DNA of 64,000 bases from Enoplolaimus lenunculus (Eukaryota; Nematoda; Enoplea; Enoplida; Thoracostomopsidae). The stretch is taken from positions 161,501 through 225,500 of the forward strand of contig JASANG010001639.1 in the NCBI GenBank assembly GCA_030248215.1. Reading direction: 5' to 3'. The notes below the pieces were generated by a model. The model saw only the letters and a program-made list of their open reading frames with translations, made no database searches and was not told where the DNA came from. The position numbers and the translations under genes are program-made. This document shows, piece after piece, positions 22,435 through 34,397 of this stretch (the first letter of the stretch is position 1; each line of letters begins with the position of its first letter).

Positions 22435-23149
22435 CAAAAGCACGCGCCTGGGTCGCCGTCTGTTTATTCATTTGCTTAGTGCAGAATGCAACACTGTGGA
22501 CAGCCAATTTCAGAATTGCTTCTATAATTGTTATAAAGTACATATTTCTAAACTGTTTAGGGGGTATTTTAAAGCCGACTCTTGACTGTGAGTGAAATGT
22601 AAACAAAGTCGTTAAAATGTGAATTTTCGCTTCTAATATACACTTCCGTGTTCAATCGATGTCAGTTATGTACCTTTATTCTACGGAAATTAGAGCATTG
22701 TAGTATTAAGGCCAGAACAGGTCCGTAATTGTAGTGGCCACAGGCCGGATTTTACCTGGTTTCGTTAAATGTTAAATGGGAGAATTGAGTTTAGCCAAAA
22801 GTTTTCGGGTCAAAGTTAGGCTAAATTTTCTGGTCGAAATAGAACCGACACAAAATTTTCCAGGGTAAAACGCAGCCCCAGAATAGTTCAGTCCGCGACA
22901 TTTGGGCTCGAGAGCCGGTGGGTGGATGAAGGATGAATAATTTTACACCAACTACATTTTAGTTATCCGATAAGGGATCTATAAGGTAAGACTGCCGATA
23001 GTAGTATCGTTTTAAAACCCAAAAATTATACCCGCAAAATTATTAAAATGAATCCTAAAGTGCGCTATTTTTACAGTAACCAGATAAAACATTTGAGCCT
23101 TCGAGCTAAAATTATATTAAATTTTGGATTGAAAACGTTCGGCACCAAA
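22435..23149. other. Intergenic, no gene seen
   Basis: A trace resembling family B (AGGCCGGATTTTACC, GCCAAAAGTTTTCGGG) lies near 22,740-22,870. No gene. Confidence 0.3.
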
Positions 23150-23157
23150 AACCAATA

Positions 23158-23395
23158 GGCCCATGTATAGAACAGGGCCGGAACAGTAGTATAAACATAT
23201 TCCTAAGCTTAAGCCCAAGCCTAACCCTAAGCCTAAGCGTATGGATGAGCCTATTCCTAAGCGTAAGCCTAAGCGTATGTATGAGCCTATTCCTAAGCCT
23301 AAGTCTAAGCCTAAGCAAAAAATTAGTCTAAAGCTTAGACTGACTATATTATAGCCCCTCCGGAAAACGATCCGGCGCTGTTCTATACATGGGCC
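23158..23395 (+). mobile_element. Family A MITE with exact 8-bp duplication
   Basis: 238 bp flanked by exact AACCAATA copies (23,150-23,157 and 23,396-23,403). The ends GGCCCATGTATAGAACAGGG and CTGTTCTATACATGGGCC are nearly perfect inverted repeats. Three blocks of CCTAAG units are separated by a GTATG-ATGAGCCTATTCC spacer. This is one of the best-preserved copies. Confidence 0.93.
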
Positions 23396-24048
23396 AACCA
23401 ATACATCGGTTCTTCAGATAAGACTGGCCAACCGTCCACGATCCTTCAATTATATGCAGCATCTTTACCTAACAGTAATCATTGCAAATTAGCGAGCCCT
23501 GGTCCTGCTGGCCTCAATCTTGGAGCCTGAAAACGTTGATCAAGTTTCACGACAAAGATTGCACAATAATTCCGCGATGGATGCTGTTACATCCGTACAC
23601 ACAATGTGACTGGAATAATCAAATACGCTAAGACTTAGGTTTAGGCTTACGCGTAATGCTTCTTATGCTTATACAAATTTTACACGAAAATAAACGTTAA
23701 TGTGGCTTGAGCTTTGAGTTCTATCAAACTATTTAACTAATGTGGATCGTGTAGGGCAATGTAATCCAGTGCCATAATTTTAAAAATCCGTACCACCCAA
23801 TATTCAATATTTGTACGCCACGGTTTGTTTACAACTGGCCTAATCTACTTCATTCTATTCACTTTATACTACGCTAAATATTTCTAAATTTGTAAAACTA
23901 AACGCAGCTGTTGAAATACTAACATTGATAGATACAGCTAAATGCTAGAGCGTTCTACATCGTTTTAGTGTTGAATTGTTAAAGGTTCTGGAATAGGAAA
24001 GATAACTGAACAAGCATAATTCTTAAATTCTACGGTTGTATTCAGTTT
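23396..24048. other. Intergenic with a family A trace
   Basis: TTAGGTTTAGGCTTACGCG near 23,635 is a decayed family A core. Nothing else is assigned. Confidence 0.35.
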
Positions 24049-24056
24049 AAAATTTC

Positions 24057-24247
24057 GGCAAATGTAAAGAGCAGCGGCGGAACAGTATTATAAGCATATT
24101 CCTTCAGCCTGCGCCTAAGCCTAAGTGCAACAAACATATTCTTCAGTGTAAGCTTAAACCAAGCAAAAAAATAATTAGTCTAAAGCTGAAGCTTACTGTT
24201 TTCTAGTTCCACAGAAAAATGTTCCGCCCCGGATGTTTATATGGGCC
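24057..24247 (+). mobile_element. Family A MITE with exact 8-bp duplication
   Basis: 191 bp flanked by exact AAAATTTC copies (24,049-24,056 and 24,248-24,255). The ends are GGCAAATGTAAAGAGCAGCG and CGGATGTTTATATGGGCC. The hexamer array is short here. Confidence 0.9.
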
Positions 24248-25613
24248 AAAATTTCTATGCTCTATTGTTGTAACTGAAATTTATGCAGTGTAAATATACA
24301 TTCGATCATTAAACGAAAACGCGAATATTGCTGAAAATCAGTTATCTGATACGATTTCTCAACTTTTAAAGTAAGCCAAACGCTACAATTTACTAGCTTT
24401 AACGCGAAAATCAGTACTATTGTATTCCTGTTTTCTGGTAAGTCTGCAAAACAGTAGGCTTAGATTCTAGACTACAGTTTTTGCTTAAGTTTAGGCCTAG
24501 GAATACACGAGTATAATACATTTCCTTAATGTGAAATTTAATGAAACTGATTGTTTAGTCTTGAGACTAAAACTGTCAATTATAATACCTGCTAAACAAT
24601 ATCTCCGTTAACCGAAATCGCGTTCGAATTCACTCTAAAATCTGTTTTATTGCAACATAATTGTTAAAAATGCACAACGAACTGCAAAGCGCAGTTGAGT
24701 AGCATTTGCGTCGCAACAACTTGCAGTCCGCATTGCACACTCATTAAGTGCAATAACTGTGCAGTGAAACAAACCGAAAATATGCAACCATTAATATTTT
24801 GAAAATTATATAACATTCGAGTTATGCTATGACGCAAAAGACACAATCCTTGTATCTCGAATAGTCAATGGGGCGAATCCCCAAGAGGTGCACACCCTGG
24901 CCTACACCAGTTTTAATCGAACCAAAATTTTATATATGAAGATTTAGGGCTAAACTCGCAGTTTGGTTTCTTTCTCGCACCGTTCACGATTTTTTACACT
25001 ATTCATGCAGCGTCTTACAGAAATTCATAGCCCCACCGCTGAGGATTGCTCAAAGTTGTATCGATATCCCTGCTTTGCTGCCAGCTTTAAATTCCGCAAC
25101 TGCAAAATGCACTTGTAATCCCTCAATCGCAGCGGGCGTTTGCATAAGTGTTTACAGAACTTGTGTAAGCAATTTTAGAGATATAAAAGCTTGCAAACGC
25201 AACTGACAGACTCGGTATTTGATTAAGTAATGAGGTTAAAGAGATTATCGAATTTAAAGTTAAATCTGGAAGGACAGCCAAAAGTGCAAAGGAATTTACA
25301 CACCAAAATTTTATATTAATTTGAAAGAAAATTAGCAGATGCTAAAAATGTATTGCACATTCAACCAAATACGCAAAATGAATGTGGTTCTGTGTTTGAT
25401 GAGGTCTGAGGTCTACAAATTTGGGTTATACCTAAAATATTTATACCGCAAATACACAGATATTTGGTGAAAATGGAAAAGATTTTCACAGATGCAATTT
25501 CGTACCAGTTAGCATTTTATTACAGAATATTTACCAGAAATCTTACATTTTGGAAGGTAGTGGCTTACCTTTGCCAATATATTTTAATTTTTAGGGAATG
25601 AACGCGAACCATG
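24248..25613. other. Intergenic, decayed repeats only
   Basis: A family A trace (CAGTAGGCTTAGATTCTAG) lies near 24,450-24,520. A stretch like the CTTGCTCGCTTCACTTGCG repeat lies near 24,955-25,030. The minus-strand ORF at 24,664-24,846 is not recognised. Confidence 0.35.
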
Positions 25614-26061
25614 TATATGTTGTAGCCCAAGCTGTAATTCAGCCCAATTCCGAATTGGGCTAGCAAAATTCTGAATTGGACTAGTTAAGCTCGGAATTAC
25701 AACTTCCGCTAGCCCACGGTTTAATTCCTTCTCCGCTACAAGTTCTTGCCTTGTGATTGGTTACTACCTTAATGCCATACTCACATACAATTAACTAATA
25801 CGAATACTCTTTTCTGATTGGCCAAAAGTAATCGTTTAGGTGTGCCTCAGAGACGCCCCTAAAAACTCTAGCCGACAGTAACCAATCAAATTATAAGCTT
25901 TTGATTAGTCCAAAGTAGAATCAAACTGAATTTTTTCTATAAAGTAACCAATCAGAAAACGCACAGCATTAAAACGCACAGCATTATCAGACATGATTCC
26001 GCCTTGGGCTAGCCCAATTCGGAATTGGGTTGAATTACGACTTTAGGCTACGACATATATA
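25614..26061. mobile_element. Family K element with long inverted repeats
   Basis: The left end TATATGTTGTAGCCCAAGC, continuing GTAATTCAGCCCAATTCC and GAATTGGGCTAGC, is mirrored at the right end (GGGCTAGCCCAATTCGG, GAATTACGAC, GGCTACGACATATA). The AATTC-GAATTGGGC blocks are themselves palindromes. The middle contains CCAATCA repeated about five times in either orientation. TA at both borders would fit a TA-duplicating family, but the boundary is not certain. Confidence 0.7.
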
Positions 26062-26345
26062 GTTTAAAAGTACACCTGCTACTGCTAAATATAACTTTAT
26101 AAAAATATTGGACTGTTATAAACTGCCTGGAACTTGTTGCATTAGTAGACCGCAGAGTTTATAAAGGAGTTATTATGCTATAACTCATACTTGAAATACC
26201 TCTAAAACGTTAGACAGGACCACTTATGAAAATTTTTTCATAATAAACTATAGAAATACTAAATATCCACCTTAATAAAATCCATAGATTTATAATGTTG
26301 AGTACAGGAAGTAAAAAGTGTTAAGACTGTATAAAACCCTACTCA

Positions 26346-26597
26346 CACGTGCAAGTTTGTGCTGCGAGAACTTGCAGCTGCAACTTGAACTTGCACGTTA
26401 TGTCCAAAGTCCCGTTTGAAAAGCTTGCAGCTGCATATACTTTTTTAAAAATCATAGCTAGCAATTTAGTTCACATGTGTCAATAACCATGCAAGTTCAC
26501 TGAGTTTATTGCAGCCGTTTTCTCATTGGCTGATGAAAACGTGCAAGTTCTGCGTGTAATTTGCAGCCGCAAGTTTTTGCAATAAAAACTTGCAATT
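26346..26597. mobile_element. Family G MITE
   Basis: Left GCAAGTTTGTGCTGCGAGAA then CTTGCAGCTGCAA is mirrored on the right by TTGCAGCCGCAAGTTTTTGC with AACTTGCAA. A half copy (GAAGTTTTTGCTGCGAGAAA) sits in the last CNOT11 intron near 41,080. Confidence 0.65.
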
Positions 26598-26679
26598 CTG
26601 AATTGGGCTTTGCTCAATAACCTACAAATATATATGTGATTGTACTCAACTACGATGAAACTACTCTACATTCGGTGTC

Positions 26680-27038
26680 GGTCCAAAGATAATAAGTTAA
26701 ACTTTCACATTTTCCACAATGGCCGCCACCATGAAAAGTCTTGGTCTCGGTCAGTTTTTAGTGATTACGGAAAAATTATAATTTTCAAAATAAATTGTTT
26801 TAATGCTTTTTTCCATAGTTGTTGTGTTTTCTTAGTTTTTTTTGAGTTTTTTTACAATATCTGCTCACAATTATTGCACCCCTATGTGAAAAGTCATAAT
26901 ACGGCGAAATATTGTTTATCAAGCATCATTTTACTTCAACAATATACAGCAATTAATTTACTGAACTTCCAAACCACCACCGAGACTCAAAACACCGACT
27001 CTGAGACCACCTGACAGATACCGAGACTTCCATCCCTG
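26680..27038. mobile_element. Family J element
   Basis: Holds GTCTCGGTCAGTTTTTAGTG near the left and ACCGAGACTCAAAACACCG near the right. It ends CGAGACTTCCATCCCTG, the inverse of the CAGGGATATGGGGCTCGG start of the copy in CNOT11 intron 6. The 124-codon ORF at 26,640-27,014 lies almost wholly inside this element and reads hydrophobic low-complexity sequence, so I do not treat it as a gene. Confidence 0.55.
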
Positions 27039-27995
27039 TTGACCGTCAGATATTGACATGTATTTTGTTGTTTGTTTATCGCCAAATGTGCTTCTGCGTG
27101 TCTGTTTGTGCTTTCCCTCAGCACTAGTGTTAAACTAGATAGAAGGTAAAGATTTTCCAATTTACTGTTGATTAGTTTACATAATACGCACTTTTAGTTG
27201 TTGAAAATTGTCCACCTACGCCTTTACGATCAGTGTCATTAAACGATTCTGTAACCAACGCCTAATGACAACACAAACCATGCACCTCAGCCGGTTTTGT
27301 CTTGACAGTATTCCAAGGGAGTATGGGCGAAACGGAGTCACTGACAAAAGGTCGGCTCTCGCTACAACGTTGTTTCCGAGAAATGATTTATAATTTCTTT
27401 GTACATAGTTCTGCTAAAACAAGTGTACAACAATCGTCCCTTTGAACAGTGTCTCGTTTTATAGTGTAAAACACATTATGCACTGTGTACTGTAGATGTA
27501 ACGACATCGGAATACTGTAAAAGTAGGATGTCTGTGTTGTCCTTGGGCTCTGCAAAGAGACTAGTTCTAAATATAACATCTTTCTAGCAAAGATTCTGAA
27601 GATGACACAAGTCAGACCTAGACAATTGTTTCACAGTCGTGCGCGCACTATTACGTGGAAGACCCTTTAATAAAAATACAGTCTGGCTTCCTATTAATCG
27701 TTTCACTCGTATGGTTTCTTTCACTATTGCTGACATATCCTAGTGGCAGGATAGGTACAGCCTTCCATCGAATCAGAAAAAAACTAAACTATCACTTTGG
27801 AGTATACCAGAGGAGGACCGGTGCCTTATGGTATTTCTACTCTTCTCAAAATTTGGACCCCAATAAAAATACCGTATGGTATTATTATTACTGGGCACTA
27901 ACAATTTTATTAGTGTAAAAATACCATACTACACCGGCCGAGAATCCTGAGGCCGGGCCGGCCGGTATTCAATTAGTTTTCTATATATTGCCACG
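27039..27995. other. Intergenic with a GC-rich inverted repeat
   Basis: 27,812-27,965 has GAGGAGGACCGGTGCC facing ACACCGGCCGAGAATCC, with mirrored AAATACCGTATGGTATT blocks between, suggesting another small inverted-repeat element. The 87-codon ORF at 27,655 runs across it and is not supported. Confidence 0.4.
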
Positions 27996-28187
27996 GCCCA
28001 CGTATAGAACAGGGCCGGAACAGTAGTATAAGCATGTTCCTAAGCCTAAGCGTAAAGATTTGCTTATTCCTAAGCCTAAGCCTAAGCTTTAAGCCTAAGC
28101 CTAAGCAAAGAATTTAGTCTGAAGCGTAAACTGACTCTATTACAACCCCTCCAGAAAATGACCCGGCCCGGTTCTATACATGGGCCG
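27996..28187 (+). mobile_element. Family A MITE
   Basis: The ends GGCCCACGTATAGAACAGGG and CGGTTCTATACATGGGCC pair well. The core has CCTAAGCCTAAGCG and CCTAAGCCTAAGC blocks. No convincing flanking duplication is seen. Confidence 0.85.
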
Positions 28188-29238
28188 GTTCACCTATCAC
28201 TCAAATTGTTGCAGCTGCTGTTTAACTGAAATTTGACCGAAAACCTGTATATACGTTTTAAACCGAAAACCACTATGGCATCCATAACAAATGCCGTGCA
28301 ATTTTATTGCAAGAAATGCAGTAAATCGTAATGCAAACTATAATACATGACACGTCGATTTGATTTAAAAACAAAAATTGTGGTATAACAACCATGTTTG
28401 TGGCCTGTCATACCGATTGTACCAGCCGTGCCGGATACCTACTACGGCTGGACCGGGACCGAGAAAGCCATCCGGTGGCCGGGCCCACATCTAAAGTATA
28501 CTTGGTACGATGGCGTAGAAGAAAAGTCGACGGACTGAACGCTCTGCTAATTTAGCATCTAAACCTATACGATCCACGCAGTATACATTTCGGCATGATT
28601 TCCCGGAAAGCTAGAGAGATAGCTACAGATGACTAAAGTGTAAAAAATATATTCAGCAAACATTTTTTTCCAAATAGCTGCAACAAATATACGGTGTATG
28701 AGAGACAGGCAGAAATGCTGAATGTGTACTGAAGAATGCGCAAAATACAAAGATTTATAAAATAATTTAAACATTGTCAGAAAGACTTGAGGTATATGTA
28801 CAGACTGAGCGAGAGAGAGCTTGAAAAACTCACACCTTTTACAAATTTGTTTGAATACAAGTGGCAACTATTATAGAGCACGGCTGCAACTACGAGTGAA
28901 GCAAAAACGGGACGGGGAGCGACACGCCCTCTGCGGACATCATCACCCCTCAGGCCTAAATTTTCTTACACCTATTAATGAAACCTATGTTAGAAAAATA
29001 TTTTTTTAGCCTTATAGATATATACCTGTCCCGTCAACTAACAATTGCTGGTTTTATGGAACTGAGAGACAGTGATGACAATGAGCAAACTTCACATAAG
29101 CTACTACTACAGAAGACAGTTTCAAATATAATGGACTGAGGATTGGGGTATATATATTCTTTCATCTTTACCATGCAGCTTTGTTAGGTTGACTATGTTT
29201 TCCAAAACAAAATATAAAGTGTAAATTTTCCTTTCGTA
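28188..29238. other. Intergenic, no gene seen
   Basis: A GC-rich patch near 28,409-28,495 (GCCGTGCCGG, ACGGCTGGACCGGGACC) may be a fragment of the element type at 27.8 kb. The minus-strand ORF at 28,565-28,867 (100 codons) is not recognised. Confidence 0.35.
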
Positions 29239-29414
29239 GGCCCCATGTAAAAATCAGGAGCGGAACGTTTTTCTGCGGCACTGCAACAAACTATTACGTT
29301 AAAGCTTTAGACTAATTTTTCTGCGTAGGCTGAGGTCTAGGTTAAGGTATAAGCTCATTCTTATGATTAGGCTGAAGAATATGCTACAGTTGCGGCCCTG
29401 TTCTATACATTGGA
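29239..29414 (-). mobile_element. Family A MITE, decayed
   Basis: The left end is GGCCCCATGTAAAAATCAGG and the right end CTGTTCTATACATTGGA. TTTAGACTAATTTTT and degraded TTAGG units lie inside. Confidence 0.75.
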
Positions 29415-29566
29415 CGTTATACAAACCGAAAGCAGTGTTATTATGACGGAAAGAGTATCTCAAAAGTTAAACAATTATACAGCGTTGGAACAATTTCTAT
29501 GTTTCAACATTGTACTTTCTTACACTATGGCTAATGCGTTGAATAATGTAAACTGTTAAAACTGTT

Positions 29567-29734
29567 GGCCAATGTAAAGAACAGGGTCGGAACAGTATTA
29601 TAAGCATATTTCTAGCCTAAGCCTAAAGCCTAAGCGTAGGAATGAGTATATTCTTAAGCTAAGTCTAAGCCTAAGCCTTGTCTAAGCCAAGCAAAAAAAT
29701 TGATCTAAAGTTAATTCTTACTCTATTCTAGTCA
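29567..29734 (+). mobile_element. Family A MITE lacking its right end
   Basis: Starts TGGCCAATGTAAAGAACAGG, has CCTAAGCC blocks and ATTCTTACTCTATTCTAGTC, then stops before the usual CGTTCCGCCCC terminus. It lies only 150 bp from the previous copy, in the opposite orientation. Confidence 0.8.
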
Positions 29735-29830
29735 CAAGCTCAAATATGCGAAAAAAAATCAAATCCGCCCAAATTTCCGAAAACTGGAAAAAGTATTTAT
29801 CAATTCGTTTAGGCAAAGATTATCCGTTAA

Positions 29831-30207
29831 TAGGGTGTAACCGGATACCCGTTTCCGGTAAAAATAGGTGTCCGTTTCCGTTATGGAAATACCGAAAATT
29901 TTGTTATTTTTACGTTCAAAATTAGTTATAATTTACGTATATCTTGCAATTTTTCGTTACAGTGATGTTGCAAGCGTTTGAAATTGAATAATTACGAAAT
30001 TCATCCAAAATTTTAAAAATTTCGACGGATCCGCCATTTTTTCTTTAAAAAATTTGGAGACCGGTAAATATTGGCACGCTGCAATTGTGTTGGCAGAAAA
30101 ATGAAACGTTTTTGAAACATTTTTACTTCAATATCCGTTTTCCGTTTTCGTTATTTTGATCACTATCAGTTTCGGTCTCGCTATCTATATTATCCGTTCA
30201 CACCTCG
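29831..30207 (+). mobile_element. Family E element, inverted relative to the 20.4-kb copy
   Basis: Starts TAGGGTGTAACCGGATACCC and ends in TATCCGTTCACACCTCG. Shared blocks with the 20.4-kb copy include GTCCGTTTCCGTTAT, AAATGAAACGTTTTTGAAAC and CGTTATTTTGATCACTATC. No flanking duplication survives. Confidence 0.75.
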
Positions 30208-30829
30208 TACCACAACCAATTCATATGTGGGCTATGGCTCTGCCGAACAAACACTCTGTAGATTCCACAACATCAAATCACACCTGCTATGCTAAAAGAT
30301 TTCTTTCTGCAACTCGAGGAAATACAGACTATATAAATAGATTAAATGCTGTACAGTGAAGAAAGAATAAATAATAAATGTTTTCCTCTTGCAAAATAAA
30401 CGCAACAAAGAATATATACAAAATTTAACGATTACATTAAATTGTATTGCTTTGCGGTCTGGTTTGCATACACAATTCCATCCCTGCACAGGGGGCAACT
30501 GTTTCTGCTCAACCATTTATAAAACGCCGTCAAAAGACGAAGACGAATTGCATCTGCGGGTCAAAATGATGCTATGGCGTAAATCTTTCGTCATCGTCAT
30601 AGCATTATAACTTCTGTCCAGGCTATGATTTTCAAGAAGCACAGGAAGAAATTTATCTGGTGGAGGCTTTTGCTTATTGACTTGGTTTTTACCATTATGT
30701 TTTTCGTTGCGCAATATTTCAACTTCCGATTCAGTATTCTATAGCGCTGCAATTTTAGTTTTCTCGAATACCGGAACAGTAGCCGGAGAAAGGGTGCATT
30801 TTTTGTTTTTACTCAATGCAAGTGTGCTG
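30208..30829. other. Intergenic, no gene seen
   Basis: Overlapping small ORFs on both strands (30,292-30,714) show no recognisable product. Confidence 0.3.
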
Positions 30830-31228
30830 CTGAGTGCAACCGGAATTTCTGTTCCGGTAGGGAAATCCGACATTTTTCACTATCAGGTTTGGGTAATAAA
30901 TCCGGTATTTTTTCACTGGAATTTTTCCGTATCTTGTTACTGAAAATTTTTCTCATTCGAAAATCTAAGAAAAATTGGCATCTAAAATTGTCTGTGCGTG
31001 TATTGCTAAAAATTTCAATTTTTATGTCATACTCCATATTTATCATGTTTTGACGTACTGCTTTTGTTTCAGGATTTTGGCACTCTATGGTGTGCTTACA
31101 GCATTAAAAGCCATAAAATAGCGTTAAAAATGATTTTTTGGTAACAAGTATTATTTATTTTCCGGTTCCGGTTGCGGCGTGTTTTTAATTTTCCGTTTCC
31201 GGTATTTTTTAAGTCCGGTTGCACCCTG
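30830..31228 (+). mobile_element. Family F hAT-like MITE, exact 8-bp duplication
   Basis: 399 bp flanked by exact GTGTGCTG copies (30,822-30,829 and 31,229-31,236). The left end CTGAGTGCAACCGGAATT and the right end AAGTCCGGTTGCACCCTG are inverted repeats. CCGGTTCCGGTT-type units sit near both ends. No transposase. A second copy sits in CNOT11 intron 11. Confidence 0.9.
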
Positions 31229-31640
31229 GTGTGCTGGTATCCGAGCATGTCAACGCGAAGCTTAAACATATTTCAACGTATATGTTATAAAATGTCTTGA
31301 AGAATTAGACTTCACAAAATATTGTATTCACTAGTGATGTCAATACAAAATACATGAAGGATTTAGCGCCAGTCTTGGAATCAGTCGGTATGTACGCGAT
31401 AACCATTTAACGCGTAATCAATGATCTATTTGCTTTTGGACCTTGTTAGAACTGCACGGTCGAGACGACCCGTTTCCACGAAGTACCACGGATTTACTTT
31501 GTTTTCTTTAAATTCTCCAAAAGATATTTGCCCGCCGGAAATCGATACGCCTGTGAGAAGTTCGTGATTTTGTCTTAAGCCTGTATCCTGTATCGCCTGT
31601 ATAGTTCTTTCCTCGATGTATGCTTATCACTCTGATTTAG
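31229..31640. other. Intergenic, no gene seen
   Basis: Nothing assigned. Confidence 0.3.
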
Positions 31641-32940
31641 TAAAACGCGGCCGGTAATCGTTTATTAAACCCTCCCAAATCCTGTACAACACCGAGTATT
31701 ACAAGCAAATCGCACGTTATGTAATTTAACTTGCAGCCTGATCCGGAATCCTTAAAGCCGACGTCTGAATCTGATTTAATCCAGCCACTGGCTTTACCGT
31801 TACTAATATTTCCGCCGTTTTCCAGAATCCGTGCAATTCTAAGCCCGTTACAATTACACCCTGTAAACCCGTGTACCCTAACCCCGTTAGAGTTACACCA
31901 AATTTCCGACCAATCTAACCCCGTTAGATTTGGCCAAGCCGTTGTGGAATAATAAATCTAACCTTGTTAGATTTATTAGACTACGTTTCCCCAGGTTCTC
32001 CGGTTTATTCCCAAGTTCCTTTTTAGCACATAACACCAGTATCCGATACTGGGTAAATTCCGCGCCTTGCGCAACGCCGATTAAACCAATACTCCGTGGT
32101 TTCCTTCACATCCTTGTGCCCCCGTGACTATACTTAAACTAATTTGATTAAGTCCCTGCTTACCCAAACTCCGTTAAAGTTCAAACACGTACGCTTTACA
32201 CCAATAAAAAGAATAAGAAATACGCAGACTCCGTGAACTTTTGCAACCACCAACTTGTACTAGCTCAAAACTGATTATGCTTCCGGTCCTGGCTACCCAT
32301 ATGCATCTCGACCTCATTTGCATTTCTGCCGACACCCACAAGTGGGTGTCCGCGATGCGGTTGAGGTCCAGAGCTACACACCCGGTTCATACCTTTACGA
32401 CTACACCATATACAACAACAACAACAACAAATAACAACCAATCATGTTGGACACTCACGACATGATGACTTAGACTAGCTAAGTCGTTAACCGCAAATCG
32501 AGCCACCACCGTTATACAACATTATTCATTGGCCACGCAGGGCCCCAGGTAAGTTTACATTGCGGACACAGCCGCCATAGCATAGATTTACCAATTTTTA
32601 CGCCTTGTAGCCACGCCTAAGCCTAACTTAAGTTCTAAGAGAGACTAGGTGGAGCCAGGGACTCCCTTAAGGTGTGGTTTTGATACAGGGTTTTATTTTA
32701 TATTTTAGTTTTAGTTTGAAATAGGTTTAAGTGTGGCACAGCCACCTACAACGCCGACCTTTCGCTCTCGATTTAACCGCGGTACCCATTAAAGCGCGCA
32801 CCGACATTATTATATCCTCTGGTGCTGCGTATATGTGCACGTGTATGCATGTGTCTGCGACATCACTTCTATACCACGCATTCGTAAACCAGACAGAGTT
32901 CACAGGTGTTTTGTTTTACAGAAGTAAAGAACCATAATCA
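31641..32940. other. GC-richer unassigned stretch, possible fossil element
   Basis: Less AT-rich than its surroundings. It has three CTAACC-CGTTAGA inverted blocks at 31,880-31,980, a GGGTGTCCGC / CACCCACAAGTG palindromic patch near 32,333-32,352, and an AAC microsatellite at about 32,413-32,430. Small + strand ORFs here are Pro- and Thr-rich but unrecognised. It could be an old mobile-element remnant or an unrecognised gene end. I cannot decide. Confidence 0.25.
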
Positions 32941-34397
32941 GGAATTGAGCTCAATCACTTCAGTCAACTTGCCGCCTAAACGTCAGGCACTTCTTCTAAC
33001 ACTTAGTGCTTTTATAAAGTTAGAAACTGTTAAAACGCGCATTTTGGACATTTTAAAATCTGTATTCAGCAGACACTTAAAACCTAAAGGCTATAGTTGA
33101 AATCAGACCGAACCACGGCTCTGCAATATATTCCACACATGCTTTTGTTTGAGAAACCTGCAATAGTGAAAAGGTAATCGATTAGTATTCGATAATCGAT
33201 ATGATCACGGCCTAAAGTTTCGCTTAGCGATGTTTTAACGGTAAATATTTAGCTAGGACGTTTTTTGTTTCCACTGAGCTCCCTCGCCGTTTTTTATGGC
33301 TTGTCAGTCAAGGTATCTACGATCGGAAACCTCTCACAATTTTAACGCAGCAGCTGGAAAACAAGCTGCGGGGCGCTTTCAAGCTAGTGGCGTTCGCATT
33401 AAGCAGACGATCTACGACTACGCCGTATAGCCTGCTGTTCCAACTGCATTAATCGTCGACTATACGTGTCAACATGTATGTATATGCTGCTTGATTTCAA
33501 CACACTGTGTTGCATATATTGCATATGTCCTGGGCAAAGAATGTCACACCACTGTTTCGCTCTAGCATGTAAGAATTCTTATGCGTCCGCGCGGTTTATA
33601 GCCTAGAATTTCACGTTTTCCTAGACGGTAGTGCACAAAAATATGTGCTGGTACTTGTAACTGATAGCATTTGAATTGATCAAGCGCGGGGTTGCACTTA
33701 CAGCGACCGAATTGGCGGAAATTCAGAAATTTTATGAAATTTAAAATTTACTGTACGCAAAATGAAGGCAGCTGCGATATCATAGACGTAATCACAGATC
33801 ATTGTGAACTCTTTTGCTGGTTGAGACTTCCCATAATTATTTTGCTTTGATTTATTATGATATAAAACCAAGGAGCGTAGTTTTATTGGTGTGGGTAGTT
33901 TTGACCTCCCTTTTCATTTTCCGGGATTGGTTCTTTTAGTTGGCTGTTTGTCCATTTTAGTTACTCGCTAAGGTGTAAACTGTACTCTGGGTTTCAAAGG
34001 GAAGTTCCTATCCGGAACACGAGCTAGTCTGAGAAAATTAGGCTGCGTTGCATATTGTATCGTTGCGTATGTGATCGCGGTTAATACATTTAATAATTTT
34101 GGAATGCCAAGATTTGGTGGTTAAGACTTATGGCGTAGCATTTGGTCCCAACCTTATATAGTGAAGTATGTACACTACAATTACATCACCACACAATGAT
34201 TTGCACTTTGCAGTAATTTTAGGCGGTATGTATATATGTATATGCATGCACATGCAATGATAAACTTTTTATTCGTTTATTTCTAACCTTTTTGCAGCTT
34301 TCAAAGTTGTTTGTCAGTTCACACAGAGTGATCTATTTTGTATCTGTTATACGTATATAAATTTGAGGAATAAATGTGAGACGATGTGACGAAAATT
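32941..34397. other. Region upstream of CNOT11
   Basis: No MITE family recognised over about 1.4 kb, in contrast to everything to the left, consistent with a region kept clear next to a gene. 33,165-33,215 has a cluster of ATCGAT/TATCGAT strings. No TATA box can be confidently tied to the start. A 5' untranslated exon cannot be excluded. Confidence 0.4.

Noticed and set aside
26640-27014. 124-codon ORF as a gene
   Set aside because: It lies almost wholly inside the family J repeat, has no recognised domain, and its hydrophobic Phe/Ile-rich content is expected from AT-rich DNA.
31641-32940. Assigned retroelement
   Set aside because: Composition and short palindromes hint at a mobile-element fossil, but no terminal repeats, primer site or protein signature could be shown.
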